A model generated the notes under the pieces. It saw only the letters and a program-made list of their open reading frames with translations. It had not been told where the DNA came from and searched no databases. A stretch of DNA of 64,000 nt from the NCBI GenBank assembly GCA_003278875.1, contig QCCQ01000002.1, forward strand, positions 62,001 through 126,000, read 5' to 3'. Both the position numbers and the translations under genes were made by a program. The stretch is from Prochlorococcus sp. AG-347-L21 (lineage in GTDB: Bacteria; Cyanobacteriota; Cyanobacteriia; PCC-6307; Cyanobiaceae). Every line of letters starts with the position of its first letter. Within the stretch, counting starts at the first letter, position 1. Below are positions 9,822-19,455 of the stretch, in pieces.

Positions 9822-10616
9822 ATGAGAATTCGTTCTTTCTTAGCTTTTGTTATCTCAATCTGTATAACTTTTGCTTTCGTACCTGTTAAAACATTTGCTT
9901 TTTCTGAAAGAGGAAATGCACAATTCACAGATGTTGTTAACACAGGAAAAGCTAATGATTGCCCTACATTAGACTCATCTCTTGTCGGATCAATATCTCT
10001 AGGGAATGGAGATAGCCTTAAAGGAATATGCATGCATCCAACAGAAGTTTATGTAAAAGTGCCAGGGACAAAACGAAAAGCTGCAGAATTTGTTTCTACA
10101 AAAATTATTAGTCCTAGAAATAACACCACAGTGACAGAAGTTTATGGAGATATAGATTCAGGAACTTTCACTGAAAAGGGTGGTATTGATTTTCAACTTA
10201 TTACTGTATTAACTCCTGGTGGTTTAGAGGTGCCATTTGCATTCTCAGCAAAAGATCTTACAGCCGATTTACCTTCATCAATTGAGCCAGGCACTGAGGT
10301 TAGTGGTTCAACATTTACACCTAACTACAGAACTGGTGACTTTCTAGATCCTAAGGCAAGAGCTAAAAATACTGGTGTTGAATATGCTCAAGGTTTAGTT
10401 GCATTAGGAGGCGACGACGAAGAACTTGCAAAAGAAAATATTAAAGTTGATGTAAACGGTACTGGCGTTATTACTCTTTCAATCAACAATGTAGATTCTG
10501 ATACAGATGAATTTGCTGGTACTTTTGAAGCTATCCAACCTTCTGATACAGATATGGGTTCAAAGGATCCACTTGATGTAAAAATAATTGGAGAGCTTTA
10601 CGGAAGAAAGGCATAA
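9822..10616 (+). CDS. psbO: Photosystem II manganese-stabilising protein PsbO
   Basis: Lumenal 33-kDa extrinsic subunit that stabilises the Mn4CaO5 oxygen-evolving cluster. A signal peptide is visible if translation starts at the ATG at 9822 (MRIRSFLAFVISICITFAF...FAFS), matching transport to the thylakoid lumen; the ORF-track start at 9777 adds 15 residues ahead of a normal signal peptide and is disfavoured. The mature protein has two cysteines (NDCPT and KGICMHP) that form the conserved disulfide, and the KGGIDFQLITVLTPGGLEVPF stretch is family-typical. The gene is followed by a strong hairpin terminator and flanked by about 170 bp upstream, so it is probably monocistronic. Confidence 0.97.
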   Translation: MRIRSFLAFVISICITFAFVPVKTFAFSERGNAQFTDVVNTGKANDCPTLDSSLVGSISLGNGDSLKGICMHPTEVYVKVPGTKRKAAEFVSTKIISPRNNTTVTEVYGDIDSGTFTEKGGIDFQLITVLTPGGLEVPFAFSAKDLTADLPSSIEPGTEVSGSTFTPNYRTGDFLDPKARAKNTGVEYAQGLVALGGDDEELAKENIKVDVNGTGVITLSINNVDSDTDEFAGTFEAIQPSDTDMGSKDPLDVKIIGELYGRKA

Positions 10617-10628
10617 ATACTACTTAAG

Positions 10629-10659
10629 AAAAAAAGGGGGTTAAACCCCTTTTTTTTTT
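10629..10659 (+). terminator. Rho-independent terminator after psbO
   Basis: AAAAAAGGGG(G)TTAAACCCCTTTTTT: a G/C-rich stem extended by A/T pairs with a short loop, ending in an uninterrupted run of ten or so T residues. It lies 13 bp after the psbO stop and separates psbO from sat. Confidence 0.9.
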
Positions 10660-10686
10660 CAAAAATTTTCTTTATCAATTTAAAAA

Positions 10687-11862
10687 ATGGAAGTACAACA
10701 AAAAACTAAAACAGATATTAATGGATTAATACCGCCTTACGGAGGGGAACTAAAAAATTTAATTATTAAAGATAATAACCTTAAAAATGATCTTATCTCT
10801 AAAGCTACTTATGAGTTTGAATGTAGCGAGAGAAATGCATGCGATGTAGAACTTTTAATGGTTGGAGCTTTTTCTCCATTGGAAGGTTTTATGGATGAAA
10901 ATAACTATAATTCGGTAATTAAAAATAATAGAAATTCAAATGGGTTGCTTTTTGGCTTGCCTATAGTATTTGATTCAAATAATGAGAAAGTAAAAGGTGG
11001 AGAGACAATATTGCTTACTTATAAAAAACAAAAAATAGCAGTTTTAGAAGTTAGCTCTAAATGGGAGCCTGACAAATCCTTAGAAGCTGAACTTTGTTAT
11101 GGTACTAATTCTTTAGATCATCCTGCAGTTAAGATGATTTTTAACGAAAGAGGGAGATTTTATATAGGTGGAAGAGTTTATGGTTTCGAACTACCAATTA
11201 GAGAATTCCCCTGCAAAACCCCAGAAGAAGTTAGATCTACACTGCCATCAAATCATGACGTAGTTGCATTTCAATGCAGAAATCCAATTCATAGAGCACA
11301 TTATGAATTATTTACTAATGCCTTACTTTCAGATAATGTCTCCTCTAACTCAGTTGTTTTAGTTCATCCAACTTGTGGACCAACTCAACAAGATGATATC
11401 CCTGGGAAAGTTAGATATTTAACGTATAAAGAATTAGAAGAGGAAATATCTGATGAAAGAATAAAATGGGCTTTTTTACCTTATTCAATGCATATGGCAG
11501 GACCGAGAGAAGCTCTTCAACATATGATAATCAGAAGAAATTATGGCTGCACCCATTTTATTATTGGTAGAGATATGGCTGGTTGTAAGTCTTCATCAAC
11601 TGGTGAAGATTTTTATGGTCCATATGACGCCCAGAATTTTGCTAATAAGTGTGCAGATGAATTGATGATGCAAACTGTTCCTTCAAAAAATTTAGTTTAT
11701 ACAAAGGAAAAAGGTTATATAACAGCTGAAGAAGCTAAAGAATCTAATTATGAAATTATGAAACTTAGTGGTACTGAATTTAGAAAGAAATTGAGGAATG
11801 GCGAACCAATTCCTGAATGGTTTGCATTTAAAAGTGTAGTAGATGTTCTAAGACGCTCTTAA
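10687..11862 (+). CDS. sat: Sulfate adenylyltransferase (ATP sulfurylase)
   Basis: Activates sulfate with ATP to adenosine 5'-phosphosulfate, the first step of sulfate assimilation. 391 residues, the homomeric Met3/Sat type without a fused APS-kinase domain. Signature motifs: QCRNPIHRAHYELF (the QxRNPxHxxH nucleotide-binding loop, about residue 197), VHPTCGPTQQDDIP, FIIGRDMAG and SGTEFRKKLRNGEPIPEWF. It begins 28 bp after the psbO terminator and ends 46 bp before ftsH. Confidence 0.97.
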   Translation: MEVQQKTKTDINGLIPPYGGELKNLIIKDNNLKNDLISKATYEFECSERNACDVELLMVGAFSPLEGFMDENNYNSVIKNNRNSNGLLFGLPIVFDSNNEKVKGGETILLTYKKQKIAVLEVSSKWEPDKSLEAELCYGTNSLDHPAVKMIFNERGRFYIGGRVYGFELPIREFPCKTPEEVRSTLPSNHDVVAFQCRNPIHRAHYELFTNALLSDNVSSNSVVLVHPTCGPTQQDDIPGKVRYLTYKELEEEISDERIKWAFLPYSMHMAGPREALQHMIIRRNYGCTHFIIGRDMAGCKSSSTGEDFYGPYDAQNFANKCADELMMQTVPSKNLVYTKEKGYITAEEAKESNYEIMKLSGTEFRKKLRNGEPIPEWFAFKSVVDVLRRS

Positions 11863-11908
11863 TATTGTTTTATTATTAGTATTATAGATTTATTAAAGAT
11901 TTTTTATC

Positions 11909-13762
11909 GTGAACAAACGTTGGAGAAACGTAGGACTTTATGTCCTAGCTGTGATTACTGTAATTTTCATTGGTACTTCAGTTTTTGATAAACCTAGTAC
12001 TGAAAGTTCTACAAAGACCTTGAGATATAGTGATTTTATAGAGGCTGTCCAAGATAAAGAAATCAGTAGAGTTCTAATATCTCCAGATAATGCCACAGCT
12101 CAAGTTGTTGAAAATGATGGAAGCAGGTCTGAGGTCAATTTAGCCCCTGACAAAGATTTACTAAAAATACTGACTGAGAATAATGTAGATATAGCTGTAA
12201 CTCCCACAAAATTAGCTAATCCATGGCAACAGGCTGTAAGTAGCTTGATTTTCCCAGTACTTTTGATTGGAGGCCTATTTTTTCTTTTCAGAAGATCCCA
12301 AAGCGGGAATGCTGGAGGTGGTAACCCTGCTATGAGTTTTGGAAAGAGCAAAGCAAGATTACAAATGGAACCATCCACACAAGTAACTTTTTCAGATGTA
12401 GCTGGTGTTGAAGGTGCAAAATTAGAACTCACAGAAGTTGTAGATTTTCTTAAGAGTCCAGATAGATTTACCGCAGTAGGAGCAAAAATTCCAAAAGGAG
12501 TTCTTCTTGTTGGCCCTCCTGGTACAGGGAAAACATTACTAGCAAAAGCAGTAGCTGGAGAAGCAGGTGTACCTTTTTTCTCAATATCTGGTTCAGAATT
12601 TGTAGAGATGTTTGTAGGAGTTGGAGCTAGCAGAGTTAGAGATCTATTTGAACAAGCTAAAAAGAATGCTCCTTGTATTGTGTTTATTGACGAAATAGAT
12701 GCGGTTGGAAGACAAAGAGGTGCTGGTATGGGTGGAGGAAATGATGAAAGAGAACAAACATTAAATCAACTCTTAACCGAAATGGATGGTTTCGAAGGTA
12801 ACTCAGGAATAATAATAGTTGCTGCTACCAACAGACCAGATGTATTAGATTCAGCTTTAATGCGCCCTGGAAGATTCGATAGACAGGTAACAGTAGATAG
12901 ACCAGATTATGCTGGAAGATTGCAGATATTAAATGTTCATGCGAAAGATAAAACCCTTTCAAAAGATGTTGATTTAGATAAAGTTGCTAGAAGAACACCA
13001 GGATTTACTGGTGCAGATTTAGCTAATCTTTTAAATGAAGCAGCAATACTAGCAGCTAGAAAAGATTTAGATAAAGTAAGCAACGATGAAGTCGGTGATG
13101 CCATTGAAAGAGTTATGGCTGGCCCAGAAAAGAAAGATAGAGTCATCAGTGATAAGAAAAAAGAATTAGTTGCTTATCACGAAGCTGGTCATGCGCTCGT
13201 TGGTGCTTTAATGCCTGATTATGATCCAGTGGCAAAGGTTTCAATCATTCCAAGGGGACAAGCTGGAGGTCTAACCTTCTTTACTCCAAGTGAAGAAAGA
13301 ATGGAATCTGGTCTTTACTCTCGTTCTTACCTCCAAAATCAAATGGCTGTAGCTCTTGGTGGAAGAGTCGCTGAAGAAATAGTATATGGTGAAGAAGAGG
13401 TAACAACCGGAGCTTCAAATGATTTACAACAAGTTGCCAATGTTGCAAGACAAATGATCACTAAATTCGGTATGAGTGACAAAATAGGTCCAGTCGCTCT
13501 AGGTCAATCTCAAGGTGGAATGTTTCTCGGAAGAGATATGAGTTCTACAAGAGATTTTTCTGAAGACACAGCCGCAACGATTGATGTAGAGGTTTCAGAA
13601 CTTGTTGATGTTGCCTATAAGAGAGCTACAAAAGTTTTAACAGATAACCGAACTGTTCTTGACGAAATGGCTCAAATGCTAATTGAAAAAGAAACTATAG
13701 ACACTGAAGATATTCAAGACTTGCTCAACCGATCAGAAGTCAAAGTAGCGAATTATATCTAG
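11909..13762 (+). CDS. ftsH: ATP-dependent zinc metalloprotease FtsH
   Basis: Membrane-anchored AAA+ protease; in cyanobacteria thylakoid FtsH complexes remove photodamaged D1, whose gene is 2 kb away. GTG start. An N-terminal transmembrane helix ([15 protein letters not shown]), a short lumenal domain and a second helix ([15 protein letters not shown]) lead into the AAA module with GPPGTGKT, the Walker [12 protein letters not shown] and the second region of homology [19 protein letters not shown]. The zinc site HEAGH lies near residue 423. 617 residues, full length. Which FtsH paralogue it is cannot be told from this window alone. Confidence 0.97.
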   Translation: MNKRWRNVGLYVLAVITVIFIGTSVFDKPSTESSTKTLRYSDFIEAVQDKEISRVLISPDNATAQVVENDGSRSEVNLAPDKDLLKILTENNVDIAVTPTKLANPWQQAVSSLIFPVLLIGGLFFLFRRSQSGNAGGGNPAMSFGKSKARLQMEPSTQVTFSDVAGVEGAKLELTEVVDFLKSPDRFTAVGAKIPKGVLLVGPPGTGKTLLAKAVAGEAGVPFFSISGSEFVEMFVGVGASRVRDLFEQAKKNAPCIVFIDEIDAVGRQRGAGMGGGNDEREQTLNQLLTEMDGFEGNSGIIIVAATNRPDVLDSALMRPGRFDRQVTVDRPDYAGRLQILNVHAKDKTLSKDVDLDKVARRTPGFTGADLANLLNEAAILAARKDLDKVSNDEVGDAIERVMAGPEKKDRVISDKKKELVAYHEAGHALVGALMPDYDPVAKVSIIPRGQAGGLTFFTPSEERMESGLYSRSYLQNQMAVALGGRVAEEIVYGEEEVTTGASNDLQQVANVARQMITKFGMSDKIGPVALGQSQGGMFLGRDMSSTRDFSEDTAATIDVEVSELVDVAYKRATKVLTDNRTVLDEMAQMLIEKETIDTEDIQDLLNRSEVKVANYI

Positions 13763-13781
13763 TCTAAAATACAAATATTTA

Positions 13782-14408
13782 ATGAATATTAAGGAAGATT
13801 CTTTTTCTGAATTGCTGCTAAAAGAATCTTTTTTTTTACTCGTAAAACCGGAAGATAATATTTACTCAAATACTTCTATAAGAAATTCATTTTTTGAAGA
13901 ATTAGAAAGCTTAGTAAAATTAGGATTAAAAAATATTGAAATAAGTTGGTCAGACGAAGAAAAGTGGTTTGATTTTGTATCCGAAATTAAACTCAATTTT
14001 CCACAAATTAATCTAGGCTCTGCCTCCATAGTTAATAAGCAATCAATAGAAGATTCATTAAAGATTGGATTAAATTTTTCTATGATGAAATTTTGGGATA
14101 AAGATCTTTTTAATTATTCGAAGTCAAAAAATTATTTATTAATACCCGGAATTAAAAATTTAAAAGATCTTGAGGAAGCGATAAATTTAAATTGCAACAT
14201 TATCAAAATTTATCCAATAAAAAGTAAAGCTAGTTCTATAGATATACTCAACTTTGAAAGTATTGATTTCATTGCCGCTGGAGGCCTATCAATCAATGAT
14301 GTAAAAACATATCAATCTTTAGGTTATAAAGCAATCGTAATTGGAGATAAAGGTATTATTAAAAAAAAATTTGATCCAAAAATATATGAATGGCTCAAAA
14401 ATAATTAA
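13782..14408 (+). CDS. eda: KDPG aldolase-like protein, divergent
   Basis: 208-residue TIM-barrel protein that fits the Entner-Doudoroff 2-keto-3-deoxy-6-phosphogluconate aldolase family in length and layout. The Schiff-base lysine is recognisable in IIKIYP (family KFFP), the catalytic glutamate in NIEISW, and the phosphate loop in AAGGLS. However, the usual TLR motif after the glutamate, the GAGTV motif (here GSASIV) and the ISPG motif are changed. The role is probably cleavage of KDPG to pyruvate and glyceraldehyde 3-phosphate, but altered specificity is possible. It starts 19 bp after ftsH and is convergent with aroC. Confidence 0.7.
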   Translation: MNIKEDSFSELLLKESFFLLVKPEDNIYSNTSIRNSFFEELESLVKLGLKNIEISWSDEEKWFDFVSEIKLNFPQINLGSASIVNKQSIEDSLKIGLNFSMMKFWDKDLFNYSKSKNYLLIPGIKNLKDLEEAINLNCNIIKIYPIKSKASSIDILNFESIDFIAAGGLSINDVKTYQSLGYKAIVIGDKGIIKKKFDPKIYEWLKNN

Positions 14409-14439
14409 ATCAAAGATAAATATAATTTATTTAACAAAA

Positions 14440-15540
14440 CTACTTATTATCGATTAAGTGACATTGAGCTTGATTAAGTAGTAAATGATCAGCAAGTACT
14501 AAAGCCACCATAGCATCAACCATAGGAACGGCTCTTGGTAAAACGCATGGATCATGTCTTCCTTTTGCTTTCAGCAAAACTTCTTTTCCTTCAGCATTTA
14601 CTGTTTTCTGTTCTTTCCCGATAGTTGCTGTAGGTTTAAAAGCTATCCTCATCTCAATATTTTCGCCATTACTTATTCCTCCCTGTATACCGCCTGAATT
14701 ATTGGATATTGTTCTTAACTTCCTAATATCATCAGATTTAATGAAGGCATCATTATGTTCGCTTCCTTTTAAATAAGTTCCAGAAAAACCTGAACCTATT
14801 TCAAAACCTTTCGTGGCAGGCAAAGACATCAAAGCCTTCGCCAAATCAGCTTCTAATTTATCAAAAACAGGCATTCCAAGACCAGAAGGTACATTTCTTA
14901 CTAGACATTCAATAACACCTCCACAAGAGTCTCCTTGACGCTTTAATTGCCTAATTCTCTCTATCATTTCTGCTGATACCTGTTCATCAGGACATCTAAC
15001 AATATTAGAATCTATTTTGTTGAGAGAAATTTTTTCTTTATTTATATCAGAATCAATATCATGTATACGCTTTACCCAAGATAGTATTTCAGTCTTACAG
15101 AAGTTCTTTAATAATTGTTTTGCTACAGCACCAGCAGCTACTCTTCCAATTGTTTCTCTTGCAGAAGCTCTTCCACCCCCAGAACTTGCCTGAATTCCAT
15201 ATTTCAGATGATATGTACCATCAGCATGAGAGGGTCTAAATACTTGCTCTAAATTATCATAATCTCCTGGTCTTTGATCCTTATTTCTTACCAACATCGC
15301 TATTGGAGTTCCAAGTGTTAACCCTTCCTTTATTCCACTTAATATTTCAATTTTATCTTCTTCATTTCTGGGTGTTGTAATGTCACTTTGGCCAGGTCTA
15401 CGCCTATCTAATTCATTTTGTATCAGATCTATATCTACTTTTAACTTTGGGGGACATCCATCAAGGATAACTCCAACTGCACCACCATGTGATTCTCCAA
15501 AAGTACTAACACGAAAAATTTTCCCAAAACTACTACTCAT
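14440..15540 (-). CDS. aroC: Chorismate synthase
   Basis: Last shikimate-pathway step: EPSP to chorismate, using reduced FMN. Full length at 366 residues. The three family signatures are present: [16 protein letters not shown] at the N-terminus, [18 protein letters not shown] in the middle and [17 protein letters not shown] near the C-terminus. It supplies chorismate used by the menF and pabA/trpG products encoded later in the window. Confidence 0.98.
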   Translation of the reverse strand: MSSSFGKIFRVSTFGESHGGAVGVILDGCPPKLKVDIDLIQNELDRRRPGQSDITTPRNEEDKIEILSGIKEGLTLGTPIAMLVRNKDQRPGDYDNLEQVFRPSHADGTYHLKYGIQASSGGGRASARETIGRVAAGAVAKQLLKNFCKTEILSWVKRIHDIDSDINKEKISLNKIDSNIVRCPDEQVSAEMIERIRQLKRQGDSCGGVIECLVRNVPSGLGMPVFDKLEADLAKALMSLPATKGFEIGSGFSGTYLKGSEHNDAFIKSDDIRKLRTISNNSGGIQGGISNGENIEMRIAFKPTATIGKEQKTVNAEGKEVLLKAKGRHDPCVLPRAVPMVDAMVALVLADHLLLNQAQCHLIDNK

Positions 15541-15600
15541 AGAAATATCAAATGTTTTATCTATATATAAACATTATATGAAACCAATTGAAAATTAAAC

Positions 15601-15627
15601 AAAAAAAAGTCCCCTAAAAGGGGACTT
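15601..15627 (-). terminator. Rho-independent terminator of psbA
   Basis: On the minus strand AAGTCCCC-TTTT-AGGGGACTT is followed by a run of T residues (8 in the + strand A-run). It lies about 20 bp past the psbA stop, and the strong stem fits a highly expressed single-gene transcript. It also lies before aroC on the same strand, so it should separate the two. Confidence 0.9.
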
Positions 15628-15648
15628 GTAAATTTAAGAACTTTAAGC

Positions 15649-16731
15649 TTAACCGATAGCTGGAGCTGAAAGAGCTACTGTTGTAGACTCAGCTGCTGCT
15701 AGATCAAGTGGGAAGTTGTGAGCATTACGCTCGTGCATTACTTCCATACCTAGGTTTGCTCTGTTAAGAACGTCACCCCATGTAGGAACAATCTTACCGT
15801 TTGCATCAACAACTGACTGGTTGAAGTTGAAACCGTTAAGGTTGAATGCCATTGTGCAGATACCCATTGAAGTTAACCATACACAAACAACTGGGAATAC
15901 AGCTAGGAAGAAGTGAAGACTTCTGCTGTTGTTGAAACTTGCATATTGGAAGATCAAACGACCGAAGTAGCCATGAGCTGCAACGATGTTATATGTTTCT
16001 TCTTCTTGTCCGAACTTGTAACCATAGTTCTGAGATTCTGTCTCAGTAGTTTCTCTGATTAGAGATGAAGTAACAAGTGAACCGTGCATAGCTGAGAATA
16101 GAGATCCTCCGAACATACCTGCAACACCAGCCATGTGGAATGGGTGCATAAGAATGTTGTGCTCTGCCTGGAAAACAAACATGAAGTTGAATGTTCCAGA
16201 GATACCTAGAGGCATTCCGTCAGAGAATGAACCTTGACCGAATGGGTATACAAGAAATACTGCGAAAGCCGCTGAAACTGGTGCAGAGTATGCAACACAG
16301 ATCCATGGACGCATACCTAAACGGTATGAAAGCTCCCACTGTCTTCCCATGTATGCTGAGATACCGATTAGGAAGTGGAAAATTACAAGCTGGTAAGGAC
16401 CACCGTTGTATAACCACTCATCTACAGTAGCTGCTTCCCAAATTGGGTAGAAGTGTAGACCAATAGCATTAGATGAAGGAACAACTGCACCTGAGATGAT
16501 GTTGTTTCCGTATAGGAATGAACCAGCAACTGGCTCTCTAATTCCGTCGATGTCTACTGGTGGTGCTGCGATGAATGCAACGATGAAGCAAGCCGCTGCT
16601 GTAAGAAGGCATGGAATCATTAAGACGCCGAACCAACCAACATAAATTCTGTTGTTAGTTGATGTTACCCACTCACAAAACTGTGGCCAACCTTTTAACA
16701 GCGAAGAACGCTGCTGCTGAATAGTTGTCAT
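15649..16731 (-). CDS. psbA: Photosystem II reaction-centre protein D1
   Basis: 360-residue D1, five transmembrane helices, which binds the primary pigments, QB, the redox-active Tyr and most Mn-cluster ligands. Recognisable blocks are the N-terminal [52 protein letters not shown] and [13 protein letters not shown]. The C-terminus continues past DLA with a 16-residue extension ([15 protein letters not shown] region) that is removed by CtpA-type processing. Codon use is visibly more GC-rich than neighbours (CTC, AAC, GGT rich), as expected for very high expression. It has its own terminator and a long 5' region. High-light Prochlorococcus typically carry a single psbA copy. Confidence 0.99.
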   Translation of the reverse strand: MTTIQQQRSSLLKGWPQFCEWVTSTNNRIYVGWFGVLMIPCLLTAAACFIVAFIAAPPVDIDGIREPVAGSFLYGNNIISGAVVPSSNAIGLHFYPIWEAATVDEWLYNGGPYQLVIFHFLIGISAYMGRQWELSYRLGMRPWICVAYSAPVSAAFAVFLVYPFGQGSFSDGMPLGISGTFNFMFVFQAEHNILMHPFHMAGVAGMFGGSLFSAMHGSLVTSSLIRETTETESQNYGYKFGQEEETYNIVAAHGYFGRLIFQYASFNNSRSLHFFLAVFPVVCVWLTSMGICTMAFNLNGFNFNQSVVDANGKIVPTWGDVLNRANLGMEVMHERNAHNFPLDLAAAESTTVALSAPAIG

Positions 16732-16744
16732 GAGTTCGTAAAGT

Positions 16745-16831
16745 ATGTCTCTAAAGTGAGACGTGTAAATAAAAACGGAAAAATAAATCCCGCTCCGAAG
16801 ATTTTAGACCAAAATCGCTAAAAATGTGTAA
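16745..16831 (-). promoter_or_regulatory. psbA 5' leader hairpin and candidate promoter
   Basis: On the minus strand, a 5-bp stem GTCTC/GAGAC with loop ACTTTA (16747-16762) sits about 15-30 nt upstream of the psbA start codon. A candidate -10 TAAAAT (complement of 16801-16806) lies farther upstream with TTACAC (complement of 16826-16831) 19 bp before it. The hairpin is seen directly; the promoter reading is an inference. psbA leaders in cyanobacteria are known to affect transcript stability and translation. Confidence 0.4.
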
Positions 16832-16920
16832 TTTTTTTTCTTTAAGTAAACTTATTTTTTGCAAAATCAAAGAAAAGAACCTCCATGTCTTAATATTTTC
16901 TTTGTTATTGAGGATTTAAC

Positions 16921-17049
16921 TTGGTAATAATCGAATGGCTTCTTAACGGAAAAAGATCAAAAGAGGTGGTTTCCTTGAGAGAGGCTAAGCATAGAAGACT
17001 GCAATTAGAGGCTTTTGGAGCTGTTATATATTGGAGCGAAAGAATTTAA
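16921..17049 (+). CDS. Small 42-residue protein divergent from psbA (not in ORF track)
   Basis: A TTG at 16921, preceded by GAGG with a 7-nt spacer, opens a 42-codon frame ending TAA at 17047-17049. The translation has VIIEWLLNGKRSKEVV then SLREAKHRRLQLEAFGAVIYWSERI, a compact amphipathic, basic sequence with the regular look of a conserved protein rather than a chance frame; I have a vague memory of similar short cyanobacterial proteins. A TGA three codons upstream of the TTG limits the start. It is transcribed divergently from psbA with about 190 bp between start codons. Function unknown. Confidence 0.65.
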   Translation: MVIIEWLLNGKRSKEVVSLREAKHRRLQLEAFGAVIYWSERI

Positions 17050-17167
17050 GTTTTTAAGGATTAAGACTTAGCAAAAAAAAATAAAAGCATAAAATATTAA
17101 ATAAACTTATCTTTTAAATAAAAAATCCTTATTAGTTTTCACCAATTTATTGTCCTTGTTTCTTAAT

Positions 17168-18073
17168 TTAAAGGCTTTCAAACTCATAAACCCATTCATT
17201 GTTAGAACTAATAACTTCTTTCTTCGTGTAGCTCATGGCGATTTTTTTTTCCTTATAGGCAACTTCGCCAATAAAAACAGGCCAAATCAATTGTTCTCCT
17301 TCGTATTTATGAATTATTCCTTGGCTATCAAGAAATAATGGATCTCCTTTTTTAATCATTTTCCAATCTTGGTTTATTCTTTCAGGATGTATTAGGCCAT
17401 CAATATATCCTTTTTCATCTCTTGGATAATCTATACTCCCTTGATGAACATGAACAACCAATTCCTTTGGAAGTTCTATAAGTTTGTTTTTTAATTTATC
17501 TATCTCTTCTCTTAAAGATCCAATGATTATTAAGAATCTATCTATAATTTTTGAATCATAAAAATTTTGTGCGACAGCTCCTATTTCAATAACTAAACCA
17601 CATGGCCAAGCTTCTACAAGAAAGCCTGTTTGGGCTTTGTCTTTTTCGTGCAAATAAATAGGCAATCCAAATTTGTTCTGCAGTAACGCAGCTAAACAAA
17701 AATCTTTGAATCTCCTCCCGTACAAAACAATGCTAGTTCCCATATTTGCAGTAGTAGTATGCAAATCGATTGCAATTTGACAGGGTTTAGATCCGTCTAT
17801 TCCAAATTGATCTACTAAAAAATTGGCTCTTTTAGTTTCATAAAAGCTATTCTTATGTTGATCAAAATTCTCAGTTATTTTAAAAGATCTATTTAAATCT
17901 ACATCTATATATCTGCACCCTTTTTCATAGGCAGTAGGATTGCCTATGATGTACTCATACTCAATACCATGATTTAAACTATTTTCCTCTCTATTAAATT
18001 GTTTAACCGCCCAAACAGGATTAATTTCATTCCCATGAGTGCCTGAAACGATAAGTATTCTTTGAACAGTCAT
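17168..18073 (-). CDS. Probable aspartoacylase
   Basis: Zinc-dependent deacylase of the AspA/AstE (M14-like) family, expected to cleave N-acetyl-L-aspartate to acetate and aspartate. Zinc ligands appear in SGTHGNEINPVW (His and Glu) and AIDLHTTTANMG (His); VDLNRSF and the catalytic glutamate region VIEIGAVAQ are also present. The ATG at 18073 (MTVQRIL) gives 301 residues. The ORF-track start at 18127 adds 18 residues that overlap the divergent GST gene and do not fit the family. The natural substrate in cyanobacteria is not established. Confidence 0.85.
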   Translation of the reverse strand: MTVQRILIVSGTHGNEINPVWAVKQFNREENSLNHGIEYEYIIGNPTAYEKGCRYIDVDLNRSFKITENFDQHKNSFYETKRANFLVDQFGIDGSKPCQIAIDLHTTTANMGTSIVLYGRRFKDFCLAALLQNKFGLPIYLHEKDKAQTGFLVEAWPCGLVIEIGAVAQNFYDSKIIDRFLIIIGSLREEIDKLKNKLIELPKELVVHVHQGSIDYPRDEKGYIDGLIHPERINQDWKMIKKGDPLFLDSQGIIHKYEGEQLIWPVFIGEVAYKEKKIAMSYTKKEVISSNNEWVYEFESL

Positions 18074-18095
18074 TTTTTCTTTAAAAATAAAATTT

Positions 18096-19052
18096 ATGCA
18101 AAATAAATACCTTATTAAGGCCTCCAAAAAATTCTGGTTTTGGTTTTGGACCCAACTAATGAATGGCTTCGCACCATCAGATTTACATGGTAATTATAAA
18201 AGGCCCAAAGGTATAAAAATTGATAGTGAATACAATATAAATAATGAAAATGGACAAATTTACTTATTTGTAGGTAATTCTTGTCCATGGTGTCAAAGAA
18301 CTTTACTAGTCCACGAAATAAAACATTTATCTAAAAAAGTTAAAGTTATTTTTTTAAAAGCAGATGTTGAGCATGGCGAATGGATTTTTGATACAAATTT
18401 TAAGGGATGTATGAGACTTTCAGACCTTTACGAAAAAGCTAATGAAAAGTTCATTTTTAGAGCAACATTACCTCTTTTAATTAGTTTCATAAAAGATGAA
18501 GTAAATATTTTGTCTAATGAAAGTTCACAGATTATAAGACTGCTCAATTCAATAAAAAGTGAATCGAAATATCAGAAATTAAGCATTGAAGATTGTAATC
18601 AAAAATTTTTAGATTTAATTAATAACAGTATTAATGATGGCGTATATAAATGTGGTTTCGCCAGAAACCAGTCAGCTTACGAAAAAGCAAGTCAAAATCT
18701 TTTCGCAGCTATAAATGAAGTTGAAAATTTACTTGATAAAAACAAAGGGGGCTGGATATTTGGAGAAGATTTAACCTACGCAGATATTTACCTTTTTCCA
18801 ACACTTATAAGATGGGAATTGATATATAGCAAACTTTTCAAATGTACTGAACAAGAATTATCAAGTTTCGAAAGGATTATAGAATGGCGATTAAAATTCT
18901 TTAACTTATCTAACGTAAATAAGACATGCTTCGACAATGAATGGAAGAAAGATTACTACAAAGCTTTATTCCCTTTAAACCCAAATCAACTAATCCCAAT
19001 TTTACCATCGTTAGAGGAAATAATGAGATTAGGGTCCTCAAAAAAGACATAA
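18096..19052 (+). CDS. Xi-class glutathione S-transferase (glutathionyl-hydroquinone reductase-like)
   Basis: 318 residues, with an N-terminal thioredoxin fold carrying the redox site NSCPWCQR and a helical C-terminal GST domain. The blocks LSNESSQIIRLLNS, INDGVYKCGFARNQSAYE and LTYADIYLFPTLIRWE follow the YqjG/Ecm4 xi-class pattern. These enzymes reduce glutathionyl-hydroquinones through the first active-site cysteine. The usual CPWA is here CPWC, adding a second cysteine in glutaredoxin-like spacing. It is divergent from aspartoacylase (22 bp between start codons). Confidence 0.82.
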   Translation: MQNKYLIKASKKFWFWFWTQLMNGFAPSDLHGNYKRPKGIKIDSEYNINNENGQIYLFVGNSCPWCQRTLLVHEIKHLSKKVKVIFLKADVEHGEWIFDTNFKGCMRLSDLYEKANEKFIFRATLPLLISFIKDEVNILSNESSQIIRLLNSIKSESKYQKLSIEDCNQKFLDLINNSINDGVYKCGFARNQSAYEKASQNLFAAINEVENLLDKNKGGWIFGEDLTYADIYLFPTLIRWELIYSKLFKCTEQELSSFERIIEWRLKFFNLSNVNKTCFDNEWKKDYYKALFPLNPNQLIPILPSLEEIMRLGSSKKT

Positions 19053-19168
19053 ATCAATTTCGAAAAAAAAATGATGTTGTAATGCACACTTATTTAGTGC
19101 AAAGATAATGCAATTTCATGAGAAATTAACTATGTTATGTATGTCTACTAAAGTACGAAAAGCTTAAA

Positions 19169-19387
19169 ATGAAATCCATTGACGAACACATCCAAAAAGA
19201 TCAATCGGAAATCGAATCTGCAAAAGCAGAGGGCAATCTTCCGAAGGTCAGACATCTAACTGAAGAGCTAAAAGAACTCGAAGAATATAAGGATCATCAT
19301 CCAGATGATAAACATGACCCTAATGCTTTGGAACTTTTCTGCGATGCGAATCCGGATGAACCGGAATGTCTTGTTTATGATGATTAA
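19169..19387 (+). CDS. cp12: CP12 Calvin-cycle regulatory protein
   Basis: 72 residues, intrinsically disordered family that bridges GAPDH and phosphoribulokinase in the dark. It starts MKSIDEHIQKDQSEI, typical of CP12, and ends FCDANPDEPECLVYDD, keeping the C-terminal cysteine pair that docks to GAPDH. The N-terminal cysteine pair is absent, and the AWDxVEEL core is replaced by VRHLTEELKELEEYK. PRK-binding and redox behaviour may therefore differ from the two-disulfide plant form. Own promoter region upstream, terminator downstream. Confidence 0.88.
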   Translation: MKSIDEHIQKDQSEIESAKAEGNLPKVRHLTEELKELEEYKDHHPDDKHDPNALELFCDANPDEPECLVYDD

Positions 19388-19414
19388 GTTTCTTTTGATC
19401 GATAATTCACAATA

Positions 19415-19444
19415 AAAAAAGGGCTCTAAAAGCCCTTTTTTATT
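19415..19444. terminator. Bidirectional terminator between cp12 and a convergent gene
   Basis: AAAAAAGGGCT-CTAA-AAGCCCTTTTTT. The stem is flanked by A-tract on one side and T-tract on the other, so it can stop transcripts from both cp12 (+) and the convergent 60-residue gene (-). Confidence 0.85.
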
Positions 19445-19455
19445 TGTTAAATTCT

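Noticed and set aside
16191-16430. ORFs overlapping psbA on both strands
   Set aside because: psbA is strongly conserved and codon-biased; the overlapping frames are shadows of it.
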